Assembly: GCA_963855995.1 (NCBI GenBank)
Contig: OY979717.1
Location: 28,291,746-28,355,745, forward strand
Direction: 5' to 3'
Source: Muricea muricata
Lineage: Eukaryota; Cnidaria; Anthozoa; Malacalcyonacea; Plexauridae
Length of the DNA: 64,000 nt
Below, piece after piece: positions 23,430-35,938 of the stretch (position 1 is the first letter of the stretch; each line of letters opens with the position of its first letter). The notes beneath the pieces are model-generated. The model was not told the DNA's origin. It made no database searches and saw only the letters and a program-made list of their open reading frames with translations. Made by a program: the position numbers and the translations under genes.

Positions 23430-24880
23430 GTGCATGAGGATGGTATCACCAAGCAGCACTTTTGGGAAAGGGTCTGCTTTTTATTGATACATCCTGCATG
23501 TGTTAAATATTATGCAAAAACGACCAATATGGAGTATTATAAGACAGAAAGTTCTTTGATGGTCTATATTGGTGTTGCGTTTTATTTTGTAGCTGAATTG
23601 GGGATGCGTAACGGCAGACGTTCTTTATTAAAGTTTTGCTTTCAGCTAATTTGCTGGGCGAAATGAAGTTGCTGATTCATAGATGGTTACTTGTATGTGG
23701 TATATCAGTGTTAGTGTTGGAAGTTAAGATCGTTTTGCTGTATGTCTTGAATGTAAGCGTGATTATGTAATTATACATTGCTTCCTGAAAGAAATGCGAG
23801 ACATGGTCGACGATATAGCAATGGACACTAGACACTAGTTGTCATAATGCTATCATCACTGACCGTATTCCTTTGTTGTAGTGTACGGAATGTCCCAAAA
23901 GGAAATTATAGAACGATAGCATGACAGTGCTGTTTTAATTTTAATGTCTGAGCACTATGCTAATCCCAGGCGGATAAACTTCTAAAATAACTTCTAAAAC
24001 CATAAAAATCAAATTAAACCAAAATCATACCACGGAATGGAAATTAAACAGAAGGTTCGCTCTGGTCGAAACCTGTCATCTTTCATATCGAGCTAAACAT
24101 GTGTAGTGCAGTTCGCTACTTGTTCCCATCATTCAAACGGACGTAATGCTATTTTTCAACCAGAAAGATCTTTTGAAATCGATGCTAAATCTCTTTCGTT
24201 CTAATCGTATTTTAACTATAGCAACTGGAAACGAATGCCTGCACAAATTCTTCAAATCACAAACTGTAAAAATGATGCAACGTCAGTGTGGTTGATCAAA
24301 AATGACAATACACTTGTTTAGGAAACTGGAAATGGTGCGTTAAACTGCGTAAAGCGTGACTAGTGATTTATATAGAGTGAACATTCTATTTAATTTTCTA
24401 TTCTGTGATCATTCGAAGCGAAAAAGTTTTAAAATGCTTAAACTGATGCAGACACATTTTATTAAATTTCCATGTATCTAATTTCGGTCGTTCAAGAGCT
24501 GTTTAAGAACGTAACAATCATATGTTTTCTACAGTATCACTTTTTTGGAGGAAACCCTATATTGTGGATTTTACGTTAAATATTATAAAGATAGCTTTGT
24601 TGTTTAGCATGCAAACATGTCTATGACAGCAACACGTTTGTACTCTCACGATCGAATATCGTTTGGAGGTTGCTACATATACTGTATATAATATTAGTTG
24701 TGCTATATTCAAATTATCCCTGTCATATATCTCCCGTGTCAGCAATTCATCGATGAAGTTCGAAAGACACAGCTGTAAAAGCTTTTGAATAAAGTTATTT
24801 CAAAAAGGGTATGATATCAGAGTCCTAGGAGAGATCTATCCACGTCTTACTTGCTTTCGTTACAACGCCAAAACACATAC
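23430..24880. other. No gene seen
   Basis: Only short ORFs, including 23430-23666 and 24557-24745, with no domain or splice context that would make them genes. Confidence 0.4.
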
Positions 24881-24891
24881 TGTACTCTGTA

Positions 24892-25055
24892 CAGTGGCGT
24901 ACAGCACTCAATAATTAGGGGGGGGGGGACATATTCATATATTCGTGTTCAAATACTGTAGAAACAACAGATTTCAAAAGATGTTATACATGCAGAACAC
25001 GAATTTATGAATATGTGCCCCCCCCCCCCCAATTATCGTGCGCCGTACGCCACTG
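24892..25055. mobile_element. hAT-type MITE, 8-bp duplication ACTCTGTA
   Basis: Ends CAGTGGCGTA and TACGCCACTG, as in many hAT families, flanked by perfect ACTCTGTA (24884-24891 and 25056-25063). The arms carry a G12 run and a C14 run as partners and an ATTCATATATTCGTGTTC block with its complement. Clean duplications imply a recent insertion. Confidence 0.9.
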
Positions 25056-25420
25056 ACTCTGTAATACACTGCAAAATAAATGGTTTTGTTCACAAACAAA
25101 ATGGCCGACATGTATTGTAAATTGCACTGACCTTTAGTATATCTGGAGGAAGGGCTCGCCGTGGTCTTGGAAGCCAAAAACATGGCGCCGATTTATTCCC
25201 CATTGATATGCGCCAGAGTGTCTAACTGCGCGCGTGACTTTTTGAACTGCATAGTTGTCGTAAAGTGAACATTTCTAATAAATATGGAAGCGATCGAAAG
25301 ACAACGGTTACAGGCAATGCACTTAACAAAAATGGCATGTTATTCTGGTTATCTTCATATTTGGATTGTATTTGAATTATGAAGTAAAAATGACTTGTGA
25401 CGCTTTTTTGCCGAAATTAA

Positions 25421-25791
25421 AGGAGCAGTGTCAAATTTCACACATATGTTATTTCTTTATTCTCTCACTATTTCACGAATTTCTTGTAGATTCAGTTTGC
25501 ATCATTTTTACCTTCTTATGTATTCAAGAGACGACAGCGCCTCGATTTTTGAATTCTCCATGCTTTAAATACATTGTATACCAAATAAATCTTTTTGCGT
25601 TGATTGTCGCATAATTTCCTTTGACCTTTGTCATTCTGTTGTTTTTTTTATCATGTGAAAATATCGAATTTCAGACCATGCTCGCCCTCCTTTGAGCACG
25701 CCATCTTGGATTCCGAACTTGAAAACGTTGGCCCAACGCTTTCAAGTTTATTATGTGCAGAAACATATGCGTGAAATATGACACTGCTCCT
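25421..25791. mobile_element. ~370-bp TTAA-type MITE
   Basis: AGGAGCAGTGTCA at the left and TGACACTGCTCCT at the right are exact partners. TTAA precedes the left end (25417-25420) and TTAG follows the right. The right flank is also the insertion point of the next element, which may explain the altered site. Confidence 0.7.
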
Positions 25792-25794
25792 TTA

Positions 25795-27181
25795 GGGACT
25801 TGTCAGAAATTAAGAGGGGGGGAGAGGGGGGGGTGGAAACGTGGGGAGGGTCATAGCTTTTTAAGATCCTAAAAAAGGGAGGGTGAGGATAAAATATAGA
25901 TTAGAAAAAAACAAGACGCCTGCTAAGGCGTTCACTCCGCCTGCCAAAACGAAAATGGGCACAAGGCTGTAACTAGAGCGTTTATTGGGGGTGGGTTATA
26001 TTCAGTTATTTCTGTTCTGCCCAACGAACTCCTTTTTAAATCAGTTATTATTAGGGTACCTTCCAAGGTATTTTAAGACATTGCTAGGACATCCTATGTA
26101 ATCACTAAGATAACCAAAAATCGATGTCTCAGCGACTTGCCAGGCACTCTGTCCAGAGTCCTAGTAAGATTGCATTTTTTAGAATTTAATTTAAACTAAA
26201 GACCTTCATAGTACATAATTATATTAAACAAGATTCTTTTGTCATAATACCACCAACATATGGCTGTTTTATTTTTGGGTAGTTGCAGGTAAAGAAAATT
26301 TTACTAAAAGTGTATACAATACATAAATATATTAACCTGATAGCATCATTTAAATCAATTCTGCAGCGCACTACCTGAAGTCTCCACGATATAATTTGTT
26401 GGGAACTTTAGACTAACATATGTATTTCTGGAATTGGAATGTTAAGTGTCTCTTACCTTTTATAAATGTATGAGATCCCACAAGCAAATAAATCATTTTG
26501 CACGAAATATCAGCATCTCAACATAATGATAGGTATAGAAAACCGAGGAAAGAAATCACAACGAATACTTCGTGATTAGAATAAGGAACACATTTCCTAG
26601 ACTCTCTCCTTAATCATGGAGTGATGGAGTCTATCAAAATTTGCCGTTTTAAAACATTTCTAGGGCAATGATTTGATAAAGAACCTTCCTGTCCCTTTTT
26701 GTTAACTATTACATGTTAAAAATTGTGTTTTGTATATAGATATTTCAGTAGAATTTGCACTTGATTCTTGTGTAGAAATTTCTAAATTTCCTTAAAAGTG
26801 GAAGGAAACACAAGAGAAAATGATGGAAACACGCTCTCAAAACTTCACCGCAATACATCGCTCCTTGGTAAAGTTTCGCGATGGAATTTGTCGTTTTAAA
26901 ACATTTTGGATGAGAATCTTTGCACAATGTCAAATAAACATATTTTAGAATGAAAATGCATTGAATTTTACAGTGTAAACGTTTTATGTGTGTGTGTAAC
27001 TAAACTGAACTTTTGTATTAAGTCACCTGATAATAGAGGGGAGGGTCATGGTGTTTCATGCTAAGCCCAAGGGGAGGGTAAGGAAATTTCGTTCCTATTG
27101 CTTAGATGGGTCACCTTATTTCCAACCTTAAGTTCAATATTTGCACCCCCTTCCCCCCCCTGTTAATTTCTGACAAGTCCC
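25795..27181. mobile_element. 1.4-kb element with GGGACTTGTCAG ends, TTA-flanked
   Basis: GGGACTTGTCAGAAATTAA at 25795 has an inverted partner ending at 27181, each followed inward by a G-rich or C-rich run. TTA lies on both sides (25792-25794, 27182-27184), consistent with a 3-bp Harbinger-type duplication. No transposase is visible inside. Confidence 0.6.
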
Positions 27182-28392
27182 TTAGCATACTTTTAATCAG
27201 TGCAAAGATCGTATATTTGCTGTAGTCATAAAGAAATACAGTTCATTTGCTTTCAAAATTAACAAGAGTTTTTGTTGTTAGCAATAAACTTTAAGATGGC
27301 CTCCCTGTATGCATAATTCACAGTTTGAGTAAAAAAAAAAACCAATTGAAAATTTTCCTGCTCGTCCATAGTTCTTATACTAAACAAAATTTGATAGTAG
27401 GACAAATATGTTTATGGCCTCGTGTACGTTGAAGGTAATGTTTTGCTTTTTATTTCAATATTTACAAAATGTTTTCCTGTGTTGGAAACGGGTCTTCACA
27501 ACATAATCACAAATTATATTCAATATACAAAAAATAAACTTTTAAAATATTTACATCTTCAGTATAACGTTCACATACGAAGAGACAGTCGGTATTTTTG
27601 TTCCCGGAATTCTGCCACCTCGGGACGATGTTTGATATAGCCTAAAGTACCAGTATTGCGTAATTCACTTCACTTGTTTATGAAAGCCACACTATCATAT
27701 TGGCAGCGTGTTTGTTTTTTATCACTGGTAGCGTGTTTATACTTAATCATATCTGTTTTAAATGTTTCCATGGTTCCTCATGTGCCAATAATTTATTTAT
27801 TAATACAGAAATAATACATCTGTGGTATTCAATGTTTCAGTTACTTCAGTGCACAAGAGACTTGAGGACTGAAAAACCAAAAGAAACATGCACTAAAACA
27901 CTAATCAACTCAGTTAAAAATAAACCCAGAAGCTTCGACTGTTTAATATATAAAAGTGGAGTGTATAGGGTCAGTAGCATCCCCCTATTAACACCCTCCT
28001 ATAAACAATGCCACCAACTAGTGCACCGAATTCCTTTTAACAATGGGGCATTTGTGCCTCCAGTTGTGATATTACTAGCTGGTGTGGTAATCCCCCCTTC
28101 CCCGGTAGCCAGTTACAAGAGTAGTGCCCTGGGAGGTATCTAGAAGTGAGAGGTGTTTCCAGGGTGTTTCCACCTATGTGTCACATTAGTAACACATATA
28201 CCTGTTTTTCTGGACTAATTTCTTTTGACATGGACCCTAATAACAACTAGTTTCAAAAGGAATTCGTCGGGCAGGACAAAAATAAATTAATATAACCACC
28301 CCAAATTAACGCCCTAGTTACGGCCCTGCCAAGCCTTGTGCCCATTATTTTTGCCTTGGCAGACCGAGTGAACGCCTTGGCAGGCGTCTTGT
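25910..28392. mobile_element. Inverted ~135-bp ends 2.2 kb apart
   Basis: ACAAGACGCCTGC...GGCGTTCACTC at 25911-26045 is repeated inverted at 28257-28392, including GGGCACAAGGC and a hAT-MITE-like GTAACTAG block. The left copy lies inside the GGGACTTGTCAG element and the right copy outside it, so the two pairs interleave rather than nest. Either two independent half-elements or a rearrangement. Confidence 0.45.
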
Positions 28393-28399
28393 TCACTGT

Positions 28400-29990
28400 C
28401 AATTGCATAATTTTTATAAATTGTACATATTCTTGTCGACAAAGTGCCTTAAAAAGAAATTTTGTCAAACATTCTCTTGAGTGATATACAGGTATAATTA
28501 TAACTTCTTTTGCAGTATTTTAAATCAAATCAAACTATATTTCTGAAGCTGTTATATAGCATGTGTAATTCAGAATAGTGGCAATTGAAATACCAGGCGG
28601 AAAACGTGATCTGAATATGAATATTAACGCACAGCAAGTAATTCTAAATACATACATGCCAAATCATTAATTCAATTTTATATTAAGCAATTATTGAATG
28701 AGGTCGAGCAGGATATGAGGAATTATTAAGGCAGAGGTTTGTGTTATCAGTTTACAACTCATCTTTTTAAACGCTTGCTTTGTAAGTAAGAAGACACAAG
28801 CTGCTAATAATGGAACAGCACGAAATTGTTCAAAAACCCTAATAAGCCAATCAGACAACGGAGAAAATATGAAAGGAAAGGTCAGTCAATATACGAGGAA
28901 ATGAATCATAATGTCGTATATTTGTTTTTAATATACGACGAAATGACTCATTATGTCCTATATTTATTTTCAACCCCAAATTTGGGCAACTATCAAGCGG
29001 GTATGAGGATTTCACCTTTAGCTCTTAACCAATCAAAACTCCTAAAATATTTTCAAAAAATAATAAGAAATTTTATTAAAACCTATCCTCAACAAAAATA
29101 TTTCCTCTATGCCACTTAATCTATTTTGATCACTAATCCCCCTCGAACTGGACCTGGTATTTCGATGTACCGGTAACATCTAATGAATCAATCTCTTACT
29201 ATGATATATTGTTTTTCTTACTCTTTTAGCTACTATTCGTCTCTTCTTTTTGAATTTTTGCCGTTTGTAATATAATACTTGGTTATCATGTATATATAGA
29301 TACAACTTGCGTTTATTCATTTTATGTAGCTCTGCGATGTAGCGACGAAATGTTAGCAAATAAAATTTAGTATAAACATGAATTGACATGTATGCATTTA
29401 AAATTACTTGCTGCCATTAATATTCATATATTCCGATTACAGTTTAATTCATTTGTATTCAAGAAATAAAAAAGAATACAAAATTTCTAAGGATTAACTT
29501 GTAAATGGATAGCTGAAATTCATTATGTTCGTGGCATAGATAACATTTCGGCGCTATACATATCAACATCAGTCATCCTGCACACTGTGTTTCAAAACGT
29601 ATTGTGGGATACACACATGTATATTAATTTAATATAATAGCCGTCAATATTCATGGGATTTGTGTGATGTGATCGCAGCAGGATTGGATTTTTTGTAATA
29701 CATAAAATTAATTTCCAAAGTTACTAATATTTCTTTAAATTATGAACTTCATAAGTCATTTTTATGCGATTCTTTCATAAAAAAATATTTCAAAAAATAG
29801 TAGCTTTTTCAGAAAATACCGACTTTTGAAGCCAGAGAAAGGCCGATATTCCATGGTTGTGAAGCGCGGGAAAACACGGCCGACCGCACAAAAGACCCGC
29901 CACCTGCGAAAAAACCGGCAATATTAGACCTGCTAGTGATTATTGGTTCGCTTATTGAACATTGATGTTAATTATCTTGCAGGTGTTTGT
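28400..29990. other. Upstream intergenic sequence, no gene seen
   Basis: AT-rich, with short ORFs lacking domains. It separates the MITE cluster from the host gene starting at 30094. Confidence 0.45.
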
Positions 29991-30010
29991 TTTACACTAC
30001 TCGTCGTGTG

Positions 30011-30023
30011 TATATATTTAAAA
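30011..30023 (+). promoter_or_regulatory. TATA-like element upstream of the PAN gene
   Basis: TATATATTTAAAA lies about 80 bp before the ATG at 30094, at a usual distance for a short 5' UTR. No other core promoter motif was tested. Confidence 0.4.
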
Positions 30024-30093
30024 TTGTCGCGTCCCTAGTTACAGAGAAGACAAGCTTGTTAAAGTAACAACCGCCGACTTGACCATATTAAAG

Positions 30094-33000
30094 ATGTTAG
30101 CAGACACAATATTAAATATACTGCTAAAATATTATTTGATCATAGCCTTTTGCTTAGCTTGTCTTGGTGAAAAGAAATCGGCCTTGTTTCTTTTGAAAAC
30201 GAGAGGTTAGTAGTAATTTACCTATCTGACTATTAAGATCAACTAACAAACCAATAATTTGTAGACGTGCAGGTAGTGCAGGACCAACATTAGCTCAAAT
30301 ATCATTTGGGAAATTTTGTGCAAAATTATTTCAATTTAATTATTTTGTGGCTACCGCAGAGTTGATTCGAAATGAAGTATATATACAATGTTGCGGTCAC
30401 AAAAACTAGGCCTGAGTAATGTTCTCCCCTGGTGTTTTTCGATTTCATTATTTTCAACCGAATATAAACGAATAAATTAAACGAGGTATAACGGCTTTTT
30501 AAAAAGATGAGCTGTAAATGATATGGTTATTTTGTGGCTTTTTATTCAACGTTGAACAGAACAGACTCAAACAATGCGGAATTGTTAGCGTGAAAGAGCT
30601 CCAAAAACTTTACAAATAAAGATCACATAATAATAATATGGAGAAGAGGTATTAATAATACGATGCGTTTAAATGCTTTGGACGTAATCAGGCGCGATGG
30701 ACGTAATTAAAGACTTTTCACGGTGGCTGAACTTGATGATGTGCATGCAATATTGCTAAATCTTAATGGACTTTGACATCACACAACCAAATACGGATAC
30801 AAATTTCCTGCATTTGGCATATATAAATAATTCCATACAAACACGCACATGATAGGTGCAAGCGGAGTTCAAATCATTTGTCATGAAGGGATCATTTGTC
30901 ATGAAGACAATAACTGTACAAAATTATATTTAGCTGATGAATACTGTATGCCATAAAAGTTTCTCGTCTCAGTGACATAATTATAATGACATAATACATG
31001 CAGGGTGTATAAAAAAAGTAGACAATATTGAAACGGCTCTCAACCTCTTGAAGCGGCTTGAAGTATGAAGTTTTTTATTAATATACATTTAACAATTAGA
31101 TTACGAGCTCGAAATTTCTATGAGACGATAGTTGATGAGGGCGAAGCCCAAATCAACTATCATCTCATAGAAATTGAGGGCGAGTAATCTAATTGTTTTA
31201 GTAAAATCAAAGATTAAACATGAAATTTTCAACAAAAAAATTGATTTTTAACAGTTTTTTAAAGAGAAAATCTCCAGAAAGATGATTATTTCGCTACTCG
31301 CTATCTAATGATGAATAGATAGCGAGTAGAGTAGCCAATCAAATTACAGCATTTGCAATAGTATACTAGTATGATTCTACTAATACGGTATAGAATAAAA
31401 AAAAATTCTGAAATTCAAATGTTTCAAACCCAGGGGTGTGCGTATTTTGAGACACATTAAAAATGGCTTGCGCGCGAAATTTAAATGCTTAAAAGTAATT
31501 AAGTTGGATGGTAGATATGCTAGGTTTTTTCATTGCTGTTCAAAATTTCAAGAAATTTGATAATTCAAAACGTCGTGTGAACGTATATTTTAGTTAAATG
31601 TCCCTTGAGATTTATAGACCACTAGCTACGATGTACATAATAAATTCATTAATTATTTACGCCTGTTCAATAATGAACAAAACGATTTTGAAATGTTGAA
31701 AATTAATTATATGCTGGATTTACAAGATGGACAAGAAGGGCCAGGCAGCCAGCACACTATTCTTGATGTCTCTGATTCTGAAAATTGAAATGCGAACCAT
31801 GCATGAACATTTTCACTTGTCCGATTTTCGGGGAGTAATCTTCTTGAACGGGTTTGTAAATGTTGAGGGAGAGAAAAATTTTTTTGGCATTTATTTTGTG
31901 TGGTCTCCAGTGTCGCTGCAAAGCGAACAAGGTTTTTAAGCGATGAACCGGGCAAGCATGGCATTATTTCTATATTCAGATACACATCAATTAAGACCGT
32001 AAACATTTTAGTGTCCAATCTAGAGGCAAGCCATTGCCATGTGCTTTTAACGCATTGCAAAATACAACTGAACTGTCTGATTGGCATAATCAAATACGTA
32101 TACAGCAGTTGATATTGTCGTATTACAAAGATGAATAATAAATGTTTCTTTCGATGTCGCCATGCAGAGTTTATTTCGTTGCATTTGTTCGGTGAGCTCA
32201 ACTCGGTGTGGTGTAATTATGTTAATCGAGGTAATTGGTGCGTTGCCTTGCTCGCTTGCTTAATTCTCGTTCGCTGAGGCAGCAATATATAGCAACGTAA
32301 ATAAACTGATCTTTAAATGTGGTTCTGTAGTAGATATTTCAGCACAATTCTGACGTTTATTAACAAATATTCGGTTTAAAACTTGCCTCTCAAATTTTTA
32401 GCGAAATAAAAGTTTAAAAACAGTATTGCTTACAAAAGGATCAGATTATTTTTAAAAATAAAACGTTTGTGAACAGAATTTCTTTGTTCTCTTATTATTT
32501 TGATAATTGACATTTGAAAATTTTTCCCCTAACATTAAAAAAAATTATTGATTTTAAACCCAGATTCTATTTTAGGGTATCAGTTTCAAAATGGTGTATT
32601 GCGAGTGGTAGACGCCGAGAACTCATTAATTTGTGCGCACTTTTGCCTTATGGAAAATGAGCAGAATTGTCGTTCATTCAACTTCATAGAAAACCCAGGG
32701 ATCAGTGTTCAAAACTGCGAACTCATGTCGACGCGCACTGCCCTAATCCCAAACCACGCATCATTAGTTCCACGAAATAGAGTGCTTTACTTTGAAAAGA
32801 TAAGAGAAGGTGAGGCGAAATATAATATAATATAGGTTTAGATCGCTTTGCATTTTTGAACGTTTAGCTTTTTACGACCAATTTAATCGTGAAGAAAGGC
32901 TTCCTTTGTATACACACACATGGTTTAGATTTAAAAATTTGGTTTTTTAAATGCAATATAATGTTAAGTATTGTTATTGTACAATACCAATTGTTCTACA

Positions 33001-33956
33001 ATGAAATAGCCAAGTGACCACCATGCAGAGCATACATTTTTCTTTATATAGCAGAGCCATGTGAACGATATGAGTCTAATACTTATATTAATATACTGTA
33101 TAATTGACTGGACTTACCTTTTCACCGATTTAAAACCGTAAGGTATAAAAAGAAAAATTAAATTTTCTATTGCTGCTATAGATGATGTGGTGATTACAAA
33201 GAATCACACCCTAGATATTTAATTTATTACTAAATAGTGATGGACGGACGGATTGGCTGGCAGGTAAATAAGCAGGCAGGCAGACATATCTGAAGTGGGC
33301 ACATGTACACAAACGATGTTAACTGCAAAAATTCTTTTGATACAGATTACCCTTCTACATGCTCTATGTTGAAGTTGGATGAACCAAACACAAAAAGTGG
33401 TTACCATATGATTCAACCAAACAAAGACGAACCACCATTTACAGTGTTCTGTAACATGACTAACAAAAATGGTGTTGGCGTGACGACCTTCAGTCATGAT
33501 AGTGAAAAAAGTACGCACGTGAGCGGTTACGAAAGCAGGGGCGAGTACAGGAAAATTATCACCTATAACGACTTGACCATGGAACAAATCGTAAATGTTG
33601 TCAATGCATCTCGTTACTGCGAGCAGTTCATCAAATGGCACTGTAGAAATGCCGGATTATATCTTATGAATAGCAGTCCAGATTCATGGTGGGTATCACG
33701 TCAAGGGTACAAGATGGACTACTGGGGTGGAGCGACTCCTGGCAGTAAGAAATGCGCCTGTGGAATTACTAATACATGTCTTGACCCTACAAGAACATGC
33801 AATTGTGATGCTGCGCACGGCGATGAATGGCACGACGACAGTGGATTATTAGTGGACAAAAAATATCTGCCTGTAAGTGAAATGAGGTTTGGCGATACAG
33901 GTCATACAACGGAAGAAGGCTACCATACCCTTGGCAAACTATTATGCTGGGGATAA
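30094..33956 (+). CDS. Secreted PAN/apple plus CASPR-type fibrinogen-like protein (3 exons seen)
   Basis: Exon 1 (30094-30205) encodes a hydrophobic signal peptide (LLKYYLIIAFCLACLG) and ends at GTTAGT in phase 1. Exon 2 (32576-32809) follows a TTTTAG acceptor in matching phase and encodes a PAN/apple domain with paired Cys (CAHFCL, NCRSFNF, NCELM); donor GTGAGG, phase 1. The last exon is open from 33294 to the TAA at 33954-33956 and encodes a ~210-residue fibrinogen-like domain whose YWGGATPGSKKCACG, CNCDAAHGDEWHDDSG and LPVSEMRFGDTG blocks match contactin-associated/neurexin-like proteins. Likely an extracellular adhesion or recognition protein; such PAN-fibrinogen combinations form large families in anthozoans. 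Intron 1 is 2.4 kb and holds a foldback element. The splice into the last exon is unresolved: the only nearby AG (33294-33295) gives the wrong phase, so a small exon may be missing or the gene is damaged. AATAAA occurs near 34152. Confidence 0.75.
31092..31385. mobile_element. ~290-bp foldback element, copy 1 (in intron 1)
   Basis: Begins TTTAACAATTAGATTACGAG and ends AGTATGATTCTACTA. It contains two hairpins: a long one around GAGGGCGAAGCCC and a second, GCTACTCGCTATC...GATAGCGAGTAG. A second copy lies at 60599-60878. It is non-coding and inserted in intron 1 of the PAN gene. Confidence 0.75.
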
Positions 33957-33959
33957 TGA

Positions 33960-35180
33960 TCAGTGAAGTCAATTGTTATATTTTAAACATTATATGAATT
34001 TTTAGATATGAATAGGTGCTTAGAGCGTTTCCCTCGTTGGGTCCTTTTTATTGTAATTGTGCATTTGTCACAAAACATAAAATAGGAGTGAGTATGCATA
34101 ACATAGATGAGCATTTTATTGTATAACAATTGCTTAAAAAGCTGTTCAATTAATAAACGCAAAAGAAAGTGGCAATATGCAGCGAAACTAGCTTAGACAG
34201 TTGTTTCTTTTAACACTTTCATGCACTGTTATTGTACATATATAAAACGTATATATCTTCTATATAAAAAAAACGTAATCCTACAAAATCTGATTCACTT
34301 ACTCAACTTCAACTCAGGCACTTTCTTCATGCACCAAACATATTTGTTAATTTCTAAATAATAAAAATATATATTGATTAGGAGCCGATGCATACTTGTT
34401 GCATTGCCGTAAGGAAAACAGAGCTAGTTGTTAAACTGGTTTGAAGATGGAGACCAACTAATCCCGGAATTACTTTTTGTATGCTATTTTTCATGCTCAT
34501 CAGTGTTTGTGATGTCGACGGAATAAAACATTTTAAAGTTAATTCCTTGTTTTAGAACATACTGCATGACAAAGTCATGAAGCATTTGTATAAATGCAAA
34601 TTTCTTCCTAGAAGAAATTTTTAGCCTGTGTTATTTTCGCATAATTTTACTTTAACAAGTCATTAATAATTAACGCGCAAAATACAATGGAAGTAATCCA
34701 CTTTGAAGGAGTCGTTTTTTGTGAAAGAACACACGTGCGCATTTTCACTTTTGCCTCAAATTGATCGGCGTATACAACATCTATATTGAAAAATCCTTTC
34801 GGAAGCAAACTGACAGATGGGTATAAAATGGATGGTTTTTAAAGCTATTTAATGTACTTGTAACTCGTGCATCATCAGATATAAAACGCTCGGTTGCACC
34901 CCGAGTTTTGCATCTTTTTTTTGGGGGGGGGGTGATTATGCTATACTTTCACGCTTTTATCAATTATGATATATGACGCCAAATAACTGTCTATTTAACA
35001 ACCACGGTCATTAAACAATTTTAAAAAAAAGTGAAAAGAAGAAGCAAATTAATTTAATGAATTTTCGTCTGTCTCAATATGAGTCTCAGCTGCTTGCCTT
35101 GGTTTTTACTGAAATTTTGAATTACAAGATGGCTCTCTTCTTCGGAATGATCTAATATCATATGTCAATCTGGAGCCATC
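33960..35180. other. No gene seen downstream of the PAN gene
   Basis: AT-rich, with a T8G11-like homopolymer near 34918-34932. No exon or repeat end was recognised. Confidence 0.45.
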
Positions 35181-35183
35181 ACA

Positions 35184-35561
35184 CTTGTCATGTGACTTGC
35201 AAGAACATTCCATGTGACGGTTCCAAATTCACATGTGATATTATCAAAAATTTAAAAACTAGCTTACTCTATACGTGTACATGTGGGGCATGTACGTGCG
35301 ATTAAACCCATATCATATGTGAGCACACCTGATGAAGTGTGGTCATATGTATCACACGTGGAGATGCGCGATGACGTTTGTGACATGTGACTCACTAGTT
35401 AGTCACATGAGTCATTTTTCGGATGACTCGATAGTGAGTCACATGTGAACATATTTGATCTAGTACGAGTCACGGGTCCATGATGACCTGGTAGTTACCT
35501 GTGAGGATGTACGAGTCACAGAGTCATATTTTAATCACATGTTGCCACATGACATGTGTGC
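35184..35561. promoter_or_regulatory. Dense cluster of CACATG/CATGTG motifs
   Basis: About a dozen CACATG or CATGTG hexamers fall in 380 bp, several within TCACATG(TGA) contexts such as 35230, 35404 and 35440, plus CATATG and CACGTG variants. These are E-box-type sites, of the flavour bound by MITF/TFE/USF bHLH factors. A decayed satellite is the alternative explanation. A possible first exon begins 235 bp downstream. Confidence 0.4.
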
Positions 35562-35794
35562 AACCTTTTCTTTTTGAAGCGTCTTGTAGCTTAGATCCTT
35601 TTTTTAAAGAGGCATCTCTCAGCTTAGTGCCCCACTCTGTTATCCAATTCGTTTCAATATGTGGTTTTTCATTGGCTCTTGTATGTAAGAAATACCATGT
35701 GATCATGGTTTTTATCATAGATAAAGTAGACCCTACATAGCTAACGCATACTGTACTTAGCGCAGGTGTCACATGTATAATGATCGAATCCAAG

Positions 35795-35938
35795 ATGGCG
35801 TCGTCAAACCGGGAAAAACTACGGAGTTCTATTACTAAAAGCAGGTTTTTGCACATTTTAGACGGTTTAACTGTTGCGAATGCCGTTCTACTGGACTTTT
35901 TGAAAAATAGATCACGTACTATTGCGGAGGTTTTAAAC
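35795..35938 (+). CDS. Possible first exon or small ORF, unknown protein
   Basis: The ATG at 35795 sits in a good context (CCAAGATGGCG) and opens MASSNREKLRSSI followed by FLHILDGLTVANAVLLDFL and SRTIAEVLN. A GTAAAA donor could end the exon at 35938 in phase 0; without splicing the ORF stops at 35947 (50 codons). I do not recognise the family. No downstream exon was identified. Confidence 0.3.

Noticed and set aside
27700-28143. 147-codon ORF on +
   Set aside because: No domain, overlaps the inverted-repeat elements, and composition matches surrounding non-coding DNA.
31707-32201. 164-codon minus-strand ORF inside intron 1 of the PAN gene
   Set aside because: No recognisable motif, no splice or promoter context, and overlapping ORFs on the other strand.
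35524-35856. 110-codon minus-strand ORF across the E-box cluster
   Set aside because: Low-information translation of the motif-rich region, opposite the better-supported exon at 35795.
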